The translations under genes and the position numbers were made by a program. Shown in pieces: positions 8,861-17,047 of a DNA stretch of 64,000 nucleotides. Origin of the DNA: Bacillota bacterium (lineage in GTDB: Bacteria > Bacillota > Clostridia > Christensenellales > Christensenellaceae); assembly GCA_023408315.1 (NCBI GenBank), contig JAEYKI010000028.1:62001-126000 (forward strand), given 5' to 3'. The notes below the pieces were generated by a model that saw nothing but the letters and a program-made list of their open reading frames with translations, had not been told where the DNA came from and made no database searches. Each line of letters starts with the position of its first letter. Positions within the stretch are counted from its first letter, which is position 1.

Positions 8861-8983
8861 ATGCCTACCGGTGTTTCCAAAAAACTGAACAACAGCTTTT
8901 ATTTTGGCTTTAGCTTTTGGGGCTTTAGCTTTGTTTGGTTTTACCCGGAAAAACAGGGAGCATTAAAGGTTTTGCCCAGCTAA
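8861..8983 (+). CDS. aromatic-rich leader peptide of the aroF-pheA operon
   Basis: A 40-codon ORF with its own ribosome-binding site (AAGGAG at 8846-8851, nine bases before ATG). Residues 13-28 read FYFGFSFWGFSFVWFY: seven Phe, two Trp and two Tyr in sixteen positions. It ends 20 bases before a strong terminator and 78 bases before DAHP synthase. By analogy with the enterobacterial pheL leader, ribosome stalling at these codons when charged tRNA-Phe (or tRNA-Trp/Tyr) is scarce should prevent terminator formation. The stalling role is inference; the peptide, ribosome-binding site, terminator and operon content are seen directly. Confidence 0.8.
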   Translation: MPTGVSKKLNNSFYFGFSFWGFSFVWFYPEKQGALKVLPS

Positions 8984-9042
8984 GGCTGCTTAACAAAGGG
9001 TTCAACCGTCCGCTTCCTGAGAAGCGGGCGGTTTTTTATTTT
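8954..9042 (+). terminator. attenuator: terminator with candidate antiterminator
   Basis: The terminator is a 13-bp stem (9004-9016 with 9021-9033, one G-T pair, loop CTGA) followed by TTTTTTATTTT. CAGGGAGC (8954-8961) can instead pair over eight bases with GCTTCCTG (9012-9019), which would disrupt the upper stem; CCCG (8944-8947) with CGGG (9025-9028) could extend it. The alternative pairing was worked out by eye, not folded by program. Confidence 0.75.
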
Positions 9043-9061
9043 GATTATTAAGAGGTGTGTC

Positions 9062-10108
9062 ATGATCATTGTTATGAAGAACGATGCAAAAAAAGAGGAG
9101 ATTGAAGCCGTGGTGGAAGAATTGAATCAAAGCGGAATGCATGTCCAGGTCAATTCCGGCGTGCAGTGTACGGTGCTTGGCGTACTGGGCGATACTGCTT
9201 CCCTGGACGAAAACACGCTGAGCATGCGCGGCGGTGTGGAACGCGTAATGCGGGTGCAAGAGCCTTACAAAAAAAGCAACCGCAAGTTCCACCCTGAAGA
9301 TACCGTGATAGACGTCGCGGGCGTCAAAATAGGCGGAGGCGCTTTCTCCGTCATCGCGGGGCCCTGCTCGGTGGAGAGCAAGGAGCAGATTGAAAGCATT
9401 GCGCATTCCGTGCTCAAATCCGGCGCTTGCGTGATGCGTGGCGGCGCGTACAAACCCCGCACATCCCCTTACGACTTCCAGGGCCTTGAGAAGCAGGGGC
9501 TGGAGCTCCTGCTGGAAGCGCGCAAAGCAACCGGCCTTCCCATTGTTTCGGAAATTATATCCCCCCGGCATGTGGAAATGTTCGAGATGGTTGTGGATAT
9601 CATCCAGATAGGCGCGCGCAACATGCAGAACTTCGACCTGTTAAAAGAAGTGGGGAAAACCAGCAAGCCCATTCTGTTAAAACGCGGGCTTTCCTCCACC
9701 ATCCAGGAATGGCTGATGAGCGCGGAATATATTATGAAGGGCGGCAATGAAAACGTAATTTTATGCGAGCGCGGCATCCGCACGTTTGAAACCATGACGC
9801 GCAACACTCTGGACCTCTCCGCCATTCCGCTGGTCAAGCAAATCAGCCATTTGCCAGTTTTTGTGGATCCTTCCCACGCAACCGGTAAATCTTCTCTGGT
9901 GGCTCCGCTTTCACTGGCTGCCCTTGCAGCGGGCGCAGACGGCCTTATTATAGAAGTGCACAACGACCCCGCAGCCGCGCTGTGCGACGGGCCGCAGTCC
10001 CTTACTCCCCAGGCGTTTGACGAGTTAATGCAAAAAATAAAACCCCTGGCCAAAGTGTTGGGCAAAAAAATGAGCCGTATTGCGCAACCCGCGGTGATGA
10101 ACGGATGA
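9062..10108 (+). CDS. aroF: 3-deoxy-7-phosphoheptulonate synthase (type I-beta)
   Basis: Condenses phosphoenolpyruvate and erythrose 4-phosphate, the first step of aromatic amino-acid synthesis. The 348 residues comprise an N-terminal ferredoxin-like regulatory domain (MIIVMKNDAKKEEIEAV, about 1-70) and a TIM barrel with AGPCSVES, MRGGAYKPRTSPYDFQG, QIGARNMQNF, KRGLSSTIQEWL and the metal-site segment FVDPSHATG, typical of the AroF/AroG-H type I-beta class. ATG at 9062 follows AGAGGTG; an earlier in-frame TTG has no ribosome-binding site. It overlaps pheA by four bases (ATGA), so the two are translationally coupled, both behind the aromatic leader. Confidence 0.95.
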   Translation: MIIVMKNDAKKEEIEAVVEELNQSGMHVQVNSGVQCTVLGVLGDTASLDENTLSMRGGVERVMRVQEPYKKSNRKFHPEDTVIDVAGVKIGGGAFSVIAGPCSVESKEQIESIAHSVLKSGACVMRGGAYKPRTSPYDFQGLEKQGLELLLEARKATGLPIVSEIISPRHVEMFEMVVDIIQIGARNMQNFDLLKEVGKTSKPILLKRGLSSTIQEWLMSAEYIMKGGNENVILCERGIRTFETMTRNTLDLSAIPLVKQISHLPVFVDPSHATGKSSLVAPLSLAALAAGADGLIIEVHNDPAAALCDGPQSLTPQAFDELMQKIKPLAKVLGKKMSRIAQPAVMNG

Positions 10109-10917
10109 AGGCGCACTATATTGCATATCAGGGCATAGAAGGCTCCTATTCCCACGAGGCGGCCCAAAACTATTTTGGCAGTGCTGCAACGCTGGTTTCG
10201 CAGGAACGTTTTAACGATGTATTTGCGGCGGTGCTTTCGGGCGAATGCGAACGGGGCATTGTTCCTGTGGAAAATTCCATCACCGGCTCCGTTGTTCAGA
10301 ACCTGGATCTTCTGAGCGCCGCCGACTGCTCCATATGCGGCGAAACCATTTTGCCCGTCAACCACGTGCTGCTTGGTGTGCCGGGCGCTTCCCTTAAAAG
10401 TGTTCGGCAGGTATATTCCCACGAGCAGGGAATTCTGCAATGCAGCAATTTTCTTTCAGCGCACAAAGACTGGCTGTGCATCCCGTATCTGAATACCGCC
10501 GTCTCCGCCAAATTTGTGGCGCAGGAAAAGGATAAAACAAAGGCCGCCATCGCAAGCGCATACGCGGGCCGGATATATGGCCTTCAAGTGATTGCGCAAA
10601 ATATAACAGACCGCGCACAGAATTCCACGCGCTTTGCGGTCATCTGCGCAAGCGCCCAAACGTTTGATCCCGCCTGCAACAAAGCGACCATTTTGTTTAC
10701 GCTCCGGCACCAGAAAGGTTCCCTTGCGGCTGCTCTTCGACACCTCTCCGTCCTTAACCTTACCCGCATAGAAAGCCGCCCGGCCGATACAAACTGGGAA
10801 TACCGCTTTTATGTGGATTTGGAAGGCGAGCTTTCCGGCTTTCAGAATGTATTGAACGGCCTATCCACGTATTGCACCTCCGTGCGCCTGCTTGGCATGT
10901 ACCGGTCTGCAAAATGA
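10105..10917 (+). CDS. pheA: prephenate dehydratase
   Basis: Converts prephenate to phenylpyruvate, committing carbon to phenylalanine. 270 residues, the size of the monofunctional enzyme with no chorismate mutase domain. It begins YIAYQGIEGSYSHEAA, has GIVPVENSITGSV, the catalytic NSTRF segment, and a C-terminal ACT domain with the ESRP motif (IESRPADTNWEYRFYVDLEG), the known Phe-binding allosteric site. The start ATG overlaps the aroF stop. Together with the Phe-rich leader this suggests control by Phe at both transcription (attenuation) and enzyme level. Confidence 0.95.
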   Translation: MKAHYIAYQGIEGSYSHEAAQNYFGSAATLVSQERFNDVFAAVLSGECERGIVPVENSITGSVVQNLDLLSAADCSICGETILPVNHVLLGVPGASLKSVRQVYSHEQGILQCSNFLSAHKDWLCIPYLNTAVSAKFVAQEKDKTKAAIASAYAGRIYGLQVIAQNITDRAQNSTRFAVICASAQTFDPACNKATILFTLRHQKGSLAAALRHLSVLNLTRIESRPADTNWEYRFYVDLEGELSGFQNVLNGLSTYCTSVRLLGMYRSAK

Positions 10918-10921
10918 TTTA

Positions 10922-11173
10922 TGGAGGCGCTGCCCCCAAAACTCCGCTTTTTTTCTTAAAAAAAAGAGCGAAAGAATTTTTATGTCAAAAACCGCTCTAC
11001 GGCATTTTAAAAAAAATATAAACAAACAGATTATTAAAATACAAATTGCTAATGGCAGGCTGGCCTTTATTTTTTCTCCACAATAGCGCGAAGCGGTATT
11101 GTGGATAGATGGGATTCACAAGGGACAAGTGTCCCTTGTGCCAGAGGTTTGGAGGCGGGGAGCCTCCATTTTT
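10922..11173 (+). repeat. 3'-end composite repeat, pheA copy
   Basis: Fills the pheA tail. Module 1 (10922-10981) has GGCGCTGCCCCC and an A/T-rich stem with CGCT/AGCG flanks. A hairpin CCACAATA/TATTGTGG lies around 11079-11104. Module 2 (11108-11173) has GATGGGATTC, stem AAGGGAC/GTCCCTT and stem GGAGGC/GCCTCC followed by T residues. No gene is visible in 10918-11176. Confidence 0.65.
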
Positions 11174-11176
11174 AAC

Positions 11177-11593
11177 CTAATCCACAGTGGCGTCCGGGCA
11201 TTTTTCTTTGAAATACTTCAGGAACGCCTCCCAGTCGCGGGGAGAAATATAGCGCCGCAGCATATGATTGCTGAACAGGGCAAACCGTGCCCTGGGTACC
11301 TGCCCCGCAAGCCAGTTGCCCTTGGTGGTCTTGATGCCGGTTATGTCCCGGTAATAATACCGTTCCATTACCGGCCCGTTCACTACAAGCAGATAATCTT
11401 TATGAAACTCGCTGTAGGAGCGGAAAAGAACAACAGCAAGGATGGCAACCACGCCCGCGGCAAAAACCAAGGCAAGCGTAACAGTGCCGCCTCTTAAAAC
11501 GGTTTGAATCAGCGGCGTTGCGCCCAGCGCTATCACCGCGCATATAAAAATATTCAGCCAATATTCCCTGTGGGATTCAAATCTTTTTTTCAT
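11177..11593 (-). CDS. membrane protein with bacterial PH-like domain
   Basis: 138 residues. Two hydrophobic segments at about residues 12-32 and 38-57 form a hairpin, followed by a soluble region containing YLLVVNGPVMERYYYRDITGIKTT. This resembles the bPH_4 family (PF06713), PH-fold domains attached to two membrane helices. Function is unknown. It is a single gene, convergent with pheA and divergent from the VOC gene. Ends shortly before the pheA tail repeat. Confidence 0.6.
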   Translation of the reverse strand: MKKRFESHREYWLNIFICAVIALGATPLIQTVLRGGTVTLALVFAAGVVAILAVVLFRSYSEFHKDYLLVVNGPVMERYYYRDITGIKTTKGNWLAGQVPRARFALFSNHMLRRYISPRDWEAFLKYFKEKCPDATVD

Positions 11594-11694
11594 ACATTTA
11601 CCGCCGCTAATAATTTTATTAAATCTTATTGCGATTCATTCAATTCAGTTTATAATCGAATTATATCCATTTTAAATACAGGAGGCAACATTAT

Positions 11695-12099
11695 ATGAAA
11701 AATATCAAGATAGACGGCCTGGCGCACATAGGCGTTTTTGTTTCTGATCTTGCCGTGTCCAAAAAGTTTTATACGGAAAAGCTGGATTTTACAGTTGTAC
11801 AGGATACGTCCCTTCCCAGTTCGGACGGGATGATTCAAATCGCGTTTATCCGCAACGGAAATCTGGAGGTAGAGCTTGTACAGTTCCCAAAAACCGAACC
11901 CAAGAAAGACGGCCCTGTGGATCACATCGCCATTCATGTGGATAACATTGAATGCGTGCACGCGGAACTCAAAAATCGCGGTATCGTGTTTGAAACGGAG
12001 GACGTTATATTCGGCGCTCCAATCGGCCCAAGGGGAGCAAAATGGATTTGCTTCCGCGGCCCGGACGGCGAACATCTTGAACTGAACGAAGTACTCTGA
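11695..12099 (+). CDS. VOC-family (glyoxalase/epimerase fold) protein
   Basis: 134 residues making one vicinal-oxygen-chelate domain of two beta-alpha-beta-beta-beta modules. Candidate metal ligands are His in GLAHIGVFV, Glu in LEVELVQF, His in VDHIAIHV and Glu in GEHLELNEVL, arranged as in lactoylglutathione lyase and methylmalonyl-CoA epimerase. The substrate cannot be told from sequence. GGAGG lies ten bases upstream of the ATG. Convergent with gyrA. Confidence 0.75.
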   Translation: MKNIKIDGLAHIGVFVSDLAVSKKFYTEKLDFTVVQDTSLPSSDGMIQIAFIRNGNLEVELVQFPKTEPKKDGPVDHIAIHVDNIECVHAELKNRGIVFETEDVIFGAPIGPRGAKWICFRGPDGEHLELNEVL

Positions 12100-12105
12100 A
12101 ATTTA

Positions 12106-12301
12106 TTGGAGGCTGTTCGTCTCCAAACCTCTAACCAAAGGGTCACTTGACCCTTTGGAATCCCATTTGCAAAAACGCCGCAAAGCGGCGTTTTACATCA
12201 AATTCTTTTGCTTCTTTTGTTTGTTAAAAAAAGAAGTGGTCCCGGGGTCCCCAAAATCTATAATTTTGGGGTAAGGGAAGGGGCAAAGCCCCACAAATAA
12301 A
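12106..12301 (-). repeat. 3'-end composite repeat, gyrA copy
   Basis: Read on the minus strand from the gyrA stop: GGGGCTTTGCCCC and CCCCAAAA/TTTTGGGG hairpins, an A/T-rich stem with CTTC/GAAG flanks (module 1, 12301-12210), an AAAACGCCGC hairpin (12194-12172), then module 2 (12166-12106) with CCAAAGGGTC/GACCCTTTGG and a GGAG/CTCC arm. Same order and orientation relative to its gene as the other copies. Confidence 0.65.
12172..12194. terminator. bidirectional terminator between the VOC gene and gyrA
   Basis: Perfect ten-base stem AAAACGCCGC / GCGGCGTTTT with AAA loop. Each 3' side is T-rich. Confidence 0.75.
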
Positions 12302-14767
12302 TCATTCCAGACCGTCCACGATTTCCGTATCTTCTTCCGCTTCGGAATCTTCTTCTTCCACAATTTTTTCCACGCAGACCACGCGGGTGCCTTCCTCAAT
12401 CTTCATCAGGCGCACGCCCTGGGTATCTCGGCCGAATATGGAAATATCGGCCACATTCATACGGATCACTATGCCCGCGTCGCTGATCAGCATCAGGTCC
12501 TCGGTGCCGTCAACCACCAAAATGCCGCACATCAGGCCGGTTTTGTCTGTCACATTCATTGTTTTAACGCCAATGCCGCCGCGTATCTGCTCTTTATACT
12601 CCTCCACGTAGGTGCGTTTGCCGTAACCGTTCTCCGTAATCACCAGCACCTGCTTTTCTGCCTGCATAATGCCCGCGCCAATTACCGCGTCCCCTTCCCG
12701 CAGGAAGATCGCGCGCACGCCGGTGGCGTTGCGGCCCATGGGCCGCACGTCCTTCTCATTAAAGGTGATGGACATACCCTTCTGGGTACCCACAATAATG
12801 TTCCTCTCGCCGTCCGTTTTAAGAACCGCTATCAGTTCGTCGCCTTCTCGCAGGCCCACGGCAATCAGGCCGTTCTGGCGGATGTTTGCGAACGCTCTCA
12901 TGTCGGTCTTTTTAATCACGCCGCCCTTGGTAATCATCACCAGGTTTGCGTCTTCCTCAAACTCCGCAACCGGGAACACGGCGGATATTTTTTCGCTGGG
13001 GTCCAGGTTTAAAAGGTTCACAATCGCCGTACCCTTCGCCTGCCTGCCCGCCTCGGGTATCTGGTGGCATTTCTGCATGTACACCTTGCCCAGGTTGGTG
13101 AAATATAAAAGCTGGTTGTGGGTGGAGGTCACGAATATGTTCTCCACAAAATCCTCTTCCCTTGTGGACAGGGCGGATATACCCTTTCCTCCGCGCTTCT
13201 GCGCCCGGTAATTCTCCAGGCTGATGCGCTTGATGTATCCAAAATGCGTAAGGGTAACCACCATCTCTTCCCGCTCAATCAGCTCGTCCATGTCAATCTC
13301 GTCTTCCACAAACGTAATCTCTGTGCGGCGGGCGTCCGCGTACTTCTTTTTAATCTCGGTCAGGTCTTCTTTTATAATATCCAGCACCATCTGCGGGTGG
13401 GAGAGTATCTCTTCCAAATGCCTGATCGTCTTCATCAGTTCGTCGTATTCAGCCAGTATTTTGTCCCGCTCCAGGCCGGTCAGGCGCTGCAGCCGCATAT
13501 CCAATATCGCCTGCGCCTGTATCTCAGACAGTCCGAACGTCTCCATCAATGCCAGCCGCGCAGAAAGCGGATCAGGGGACTTCTTGATCATCTCCACAAT
13601 CCGGTCTATGTTATCAAGAGCTATAATCAAGCCTTCCAGTATATGCGCGCGCTTCTTCGCTTTCTCCAGCTCAAACCGCGTGCGGCGCACCAAAACGTCT
13701 TTCTGGTGCTCAATGTAATAATGCAGCACTTCCTTTACGTTCAGCACTCTGGGCTCGTTGTCCACCAGCGCAATCATAATCACGCCAAAGGTGTCCTGCA
13801 TCTGTGTGTGCTTATAAAGCCTGTTTAAAACAACATTTGCATTGGCATTTTTCTTCAGTTCAATCACAATGCGCATACCGGATTTGTCGGATTCGTCCCG
13901 CAGGTCAGAGATTCCGTCCAGCCGCTTTTCGCGCACCAGCTCCGCAATCTTTTCCACAAGGGCGGCTTTATTTACCTGATAGGGAATCTCTGTCACAATA
14001 ATCTGCTCGCGTGAATCCCCCAGCGGTTCAATTTCGGCCCGGGCGCGAACCCGTATCCTGCCGCGTCCGCAGGTATATGCTTCGCGGATACCGGACACGC
14101 CCATAATAATGCCCCCTGTGGGGAAATCAGGGCCCGGCAGGTATTTAATCAGTTCGGGTATATCAACATCCGGGTTGTCTATCAGAGCGATGGTTGCATC
14201 CACAACCTCGCCCAGGTTATGCGGCGGAATGTTGGTGGCCATGCCCACCGCAATACCGCCCGTGCCGTTCACCAACAGGTTGGGGAACCGGGCGGGCAGC
14301 ACTTCCGGCTGCTCCAACGTTTCGTCAAAGTTGGGATAAAAATTAACGGTGTCCTTGTCTATATCCCGCAGCAGTTCCATGGTAATCTTGGCCATACGCG
14401 CTTCTGTATACCGCATTGCGGCAGCGCCGTCCCCGTCCACAGAACCAAAGTTGCCGTGGCCATCCACCAGCATATAGCGGATGGAAAAATCCTGCGCCAT
14501 ACGGACCATTGCATCGTATACGGAAGAATCTCCATGAGGATGGTATTTGCCCAGCACATCGCCCACCAGGCGCGCGCATTTTCTGTACGGTTTGTCCGGA
14601 AACATGGAAAGCTCGCTCATAGAATACAGTATGCGCCTGTGCACCGGCTTGAGGCCGTCCCGCACATCAGGCAGCGCACGGTTAATAATCACCGCCATGG
14701 CGTAAGACATGAACGATTTTTTCATCTCTGTATTTAAATCGATAGGAATAATCCTGTTCGTTTCCAA
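12302..14767 (-). CDS. gyrA: DNA gyrase subunit A
   Basis: Breakage-reunion subunit of the A2B2 type II topoisomerase that introduces negative supercoils. 821 residues. The catalytic Tyr is in AAMRYTEARM. The quinolone-determining segment HPHGDSSVYDAM has Ser and Asp at the two classic positions, so no known resistance change is evident. QKRGGKG is the GyrA box, here with Lys for the second position. The C-terminal beta-pinwheel ends in an acidic tail. It starts at TTG with AGGAG eight bases upstream. It lies 27 bases after gyrB, same operon, with a 3'-end repeat downstream. Confidence 0.97.
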   Translation of the reverse strand: METNRIIPIDLNTEMKKSFMSYAMAVIINRALPDVRDGLKPVHRRILYSMSELSMFPDKPYRKCARLVGDVLGKYHPHGDSSVYDAMVRMAQDFSIRYMLVDGHGNFGSVDGDGAAAMRYTEARMAKITMELLRDIDKDTVNFYPNFDETLEQPEVLPARFPNLLVNGTGGIAVGMATNIPPHNLGEVVDATIALIDNPDVDIPELIKYLPGPDFPTGGIIMGVSGIREAYTCGRGRIRVRARAEIEPLGDSREQIIVTEIPYQVNKAALVEKIAELVREKRLDGISDLRDESDKSGMRIVIELKKNANANVVLNRLYKHTQMQDTFGVIMIALVDNEPRVLNVKEVLHYYIEHQKDVLVRRTRFELEKAKKRAHILEGLIIALDNIDRIVEMIKKSPDPLSARLALMETFGLSEIQAQAILDMRLQRLTGLERDKILAEYDELMKTIRHLEEILSHPQMVLDIIKEDLTEIKKKYADARRTEITFVEDEIDMDELIEREEMVVTLTHFGYIKRISLENYRAQKRGGKGISALSTREEDFVENIFVTSTHNQLLYFTNLGKVYMQKCHQIPEAGRQAKGTAIVNLLNLDPSEKISAVFPVAEFEEDANLVMITKGGVIKKTDMRAFANIRQNGLIAVGLREGDELIAVLKTDGERNIIVGTQKGMSITFNEKDVRPMGRNATGVRAIFLREGDAVIGAGIMQAEKQVLVITENGYGKRTYVEEYKEQIRGGIGVKTMNVTDKTGLMCGILVVDGTEDLMLISDAGIVIRMNVADISIFGRDTQGVRLMKIEEGTRVVCVEKIVEEEDSEAEEDTEIVDGLE

Positions 14768-14794
14768 ATTGTACTCTCCTCTTTTCCGTCTGAG

Positions 14795-16711
14795 CTATAT
14801 ATCCAGATTGGAAACCAGTTTGGCGTTTTGCTCTATAAAATCTTTGCGAAGCAGCACGTTGTCGCCCATCAGCATATTAAACGTTTCCTCCGCGTCAATC
14901 GCGTCTTTCAGGTCTACTTTCAGCAATATGCGCTTCTCCGGGTCCATGGTGGTATCCCAAAGCTGTTCCGCATTCATTTCGCCCAGACCCTTGTACCGCT
15001 GAATTACCGCGCCCTCGCCAATCTCCGCCAGGTGCTTTTTTAAATCCTCTTCGCTGTACAGGTATTGTTCCGTTTTTCCTTTGGATACCTTGTACAGGGG
15101 CGGCTGGGCAATATAAACATGCCCTTTGTCTATCAGCGGCCGCATGTACCGGTAGAAAAACGTGAGCATCAGTATGCGTATATGGCTTCCGTCCACATCC
15201 GCGTCCGTCATGCAAATGATCTTATGGTACCTAAGGCGCTCCAGGTCAAACTCCTCATGAATTCCCGCGCCAAACGCGGTAATCATGGACTTGATCTCGT
15301 TGTTGGAGAGCGCTTTGTCCTGCCTGGTTTTTTCCACGTTCAAAATCTTGCCGCGCAGGGGCAGTATCGCCTGAAAGCGCCTGTCACGGCCCTGCTTTGC
15401 GCTGCCGCCCGCGCTGTCTCCCTCCACTATGAATATCTCGCATTTGGAGGCGTCCTTTTCGCTGCAATCCGCCAGTTTACCGGGCAGGGCGGAACTTTCC
15501 AGCGCCGTTTTGCGGCGGGTTAATTCTCTCGCCTTTTTGGCGGCTTCCCGCGCGCGTTTTGCGGTCAGGCATTTTTCTATCACGGTCCGTGCCATCTGTG
15601 GGTTTTCTTCCAAAAAGTTGGAAAGGCCGTCGCATACCACATTGTCCGTCAATGTGCGCATATCCGAATTTCCCAGCCTTGTTTTGGTCTGTCCTTCAAA
15701 CTGCGGGTCCATCAGCTTTACGCTGATAATGGCGGTGAGGCCCTCCCGGATATCCTCACCCGAAAGATTGCCCTCGCTCTGTTTGGTATACCCATATTTC
15801 TGCGCGTAATTGTTGACCACGCGAGTCAAAGCGGATTTAAACCCGTTCAGGTGCGTGCCGCCCTCGTGCGTGGAGATATTGTTTGCAAAAGAGAATATAT
15901 TCTCGTTGTACCCTTCGTTGTACTGCATGGCAACTTCCACAACAGAACCGTTTTCGGCCGCGCATGTAAGGTATATAGGCTCTTCAAACAGCGGGGATTT
16001 GTTTTTGTTTAAGTACTTTACAAAAGACTTGATGCCGCCCTCGTAGCAGTACTCCCGGTCCACATTTTTTTCGCCTCGCTGGTCCTGAATGGTGATCTTG
16101 ACGCCCGCGTTTAAAAACGCCATTTCCCTGAAACGGCTGCAAAGCGTCTCAAAGGAGAACTCCACCGTCTCAAATATCAAGTCGTCCGGGTAAAAACGAA
16201 TGGTGGTGCCCCTGTTTTCGGTTTGACCAACCGTTATAAGCTCGGTAATTTTATTGCCCCGCTCAAACTCCTGCCGGTATTCATTGCCGTCGCGCTTTAC
16301 GGTTGCTATCAGTTTTTTGCTGAGCGCGTTTACAACAGAAACGCCTACGCCGTGCAATCCACCGGAGACCTTATAACCTGTCCCGTCAAACTTGCCGCCT
16401 GCGTGCAGCATGGTAAGCGCCACTTCCAAAGTAGATACTCCGGCGATGGGGTGCAAGCCTACGGGTATGCCACGGCCATTGTCCGCTATTTCAATGGAAT
16501 TGTCTGTAAACAGCGTAACATCTATCTGGTCGCAGTATCCGCCCATTGCTTCGTCTATGGAATTATCCAGTATCTCGTATACCAGGTGATGCAGGCCGCG
16601 CTCGTCCGTCGATCCTATATACATGCCCGGCCGTTTGCGTACAGGCTCCAAGCCTTCCAGTATCTGTATCTGGCTTTCGTCGTAATTCCCGCTGTTATTC
16701 TGTCCAATCAT
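14795..16711 (-). CDS. gyrB: DNA gyrase subunit B
   Basis: ATPase subunit of gyrase, 638 residues from the chosen start, matching the Bacillus length. GHKL ATPase motifs: DNSIDEA, DNGRGIPV, GLHGVGVSVVNALS. TOPRIM motifs: EGDSAGGSAKQGRDR, PLRGKILNVEK, DADVDGSHI. QRYKGLGEM near the end is typical. ATG at 16711 (MIGQNNSG) has GGGAG eight bases upstream; a longer reading from 16774 runs back inside remB. The start overlaps the end of remB by 17 bases. Confidence 0.97.
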   Translation of the reverse strand: MIGQNNSGNYDESQIQILEGLEPVRKRPGMYIGSTDERGLHHLVYEILDNSIDEAMGGYCDQIDVTLFTDNSIEIADNGRGIPVGLHPIAGVSTLEVALTMLHAGGKFDGTGYKVSGGLHGVGVSVVNALSKKLIATVKRDGNEYRQEFERGNKITELITVGQTENRGTTIRFYPDDLIFETVEFSFETLCSRFREMAFLNAGVKITIQDQRGEKNVDREYCYEGGIKSFVKYLNKNKSPLFEEPIYLTCAAENGSVVEVAMQYNEGYNENIFSFANNISTHEGGTHLNGFKSALTRVVNNYAQKYGYTKQSEGNLSGEDIREGLTAIISVKLMDPQFEGQTKTRLGNSDMRTLTDNVVCDGLSNFLEENPQMARTVIEKCLTAKRAREAAKKARELTRRKTALESSALPGKLADCSEKDASKCEIFIVEGDSAGGSAKQGRDRRFQAILPLRGKILNVEKTRQDKALSNNEIKSMITAFGAGIHEEFDLERLRYHKIICMTDADVDGSHIRILMLTFFYRYMRPLIDKGHVYIAQPPLYKVSKGKTEQYLYSEEDLKKHLAEIGEGAVIQRYKGLGEMNAEQLWDTTMDPEKRILLKVDLKDAIDAEETFNMLMGDNVLLRKDFIEQNAKLVSNLDI

Positions 16712-16949
16712 ATTTACATCTCCCTGCAAGGGTAACCGAAGATATGGGGGAATAGAAAAGCTCAACCTTTCCATCCGCTTCCGTTACCACAATGGATTTT
16801 GGCTGGCTGTTTTCGGTATTTTCCTGATTGGCCGGGTTGTTCTGCAAAAATGCGTTTGTATCCGGATTATGGGACGCCTGGTCGTAATCCAGAATCAAAA
16901 GTATCTTTTTAAATCCTATTTCTTTTTTTCCACCTATATGTAACGACAT
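16695..16949 (-). CDS. remB: RemB/YaaB-like regulator (DUF370 family)
   Basis: 84 residues, beginning MSLHIGGKKEIGFKKILLILD and ending with KSIVVTEADGKVELFYSPISSVTL. Both segments are characteristic of the RemA/RemB (YaaB) family, which in Bacillus subtilis also lies between recF and gyrB and affects matrix genes. A middle stretch rich in Asn and Gln looks like a lineage-specific linker. ATG has AAAGGAGC upstream. It is the first gene of a remB-gyrB-gyrA unit with its own promoter. Confidence 0.75.
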   Translation of the reverse strand: MSLHIGGKKEIGFKKILLILDYDQASHNPDTNAFLQNNPANQENTENSQPKSIVVTEADGKVELFYSPISSVTLAGRCKYDWTE

Positions 16950-16976
16950 AAAAAAAGCTCCTTTTTGAACCTAATA

Positions 16977-17005
16977 AGTATAGCACAAAAAGGAATTTTC
17001 GTCAA
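16977..17005 (-). promoter_or_regulatory. promoter of remB-gyrB-gyrA
   Basis: Minus strand TTGACG (17005-17000), 17-base spacer, TATACT (16982-16977) with TGC extension. Strong on all counts and placed just before the remB ribosome-binding site. Confidence 0.7.
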
Positions 17006-17047
17006 AGCGTTCGCTAAATGATGTAAAAGAATGTATTTTTCGACCGA

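Noticed and set aside
9469..10440. 323-codon minus-strand ORF across aroF-pheA
   Set aside because: Lies over two certain genes and has no recognisable domain; shadow of GC-rich codon use.
11099..11497. Plus-strand ORF opposite the bPH membrane protein
   Set aside because: The minus-strand frame has a membrane hairpin and PH-like domain; the plus frame starts inside a repeat and has no pattern.
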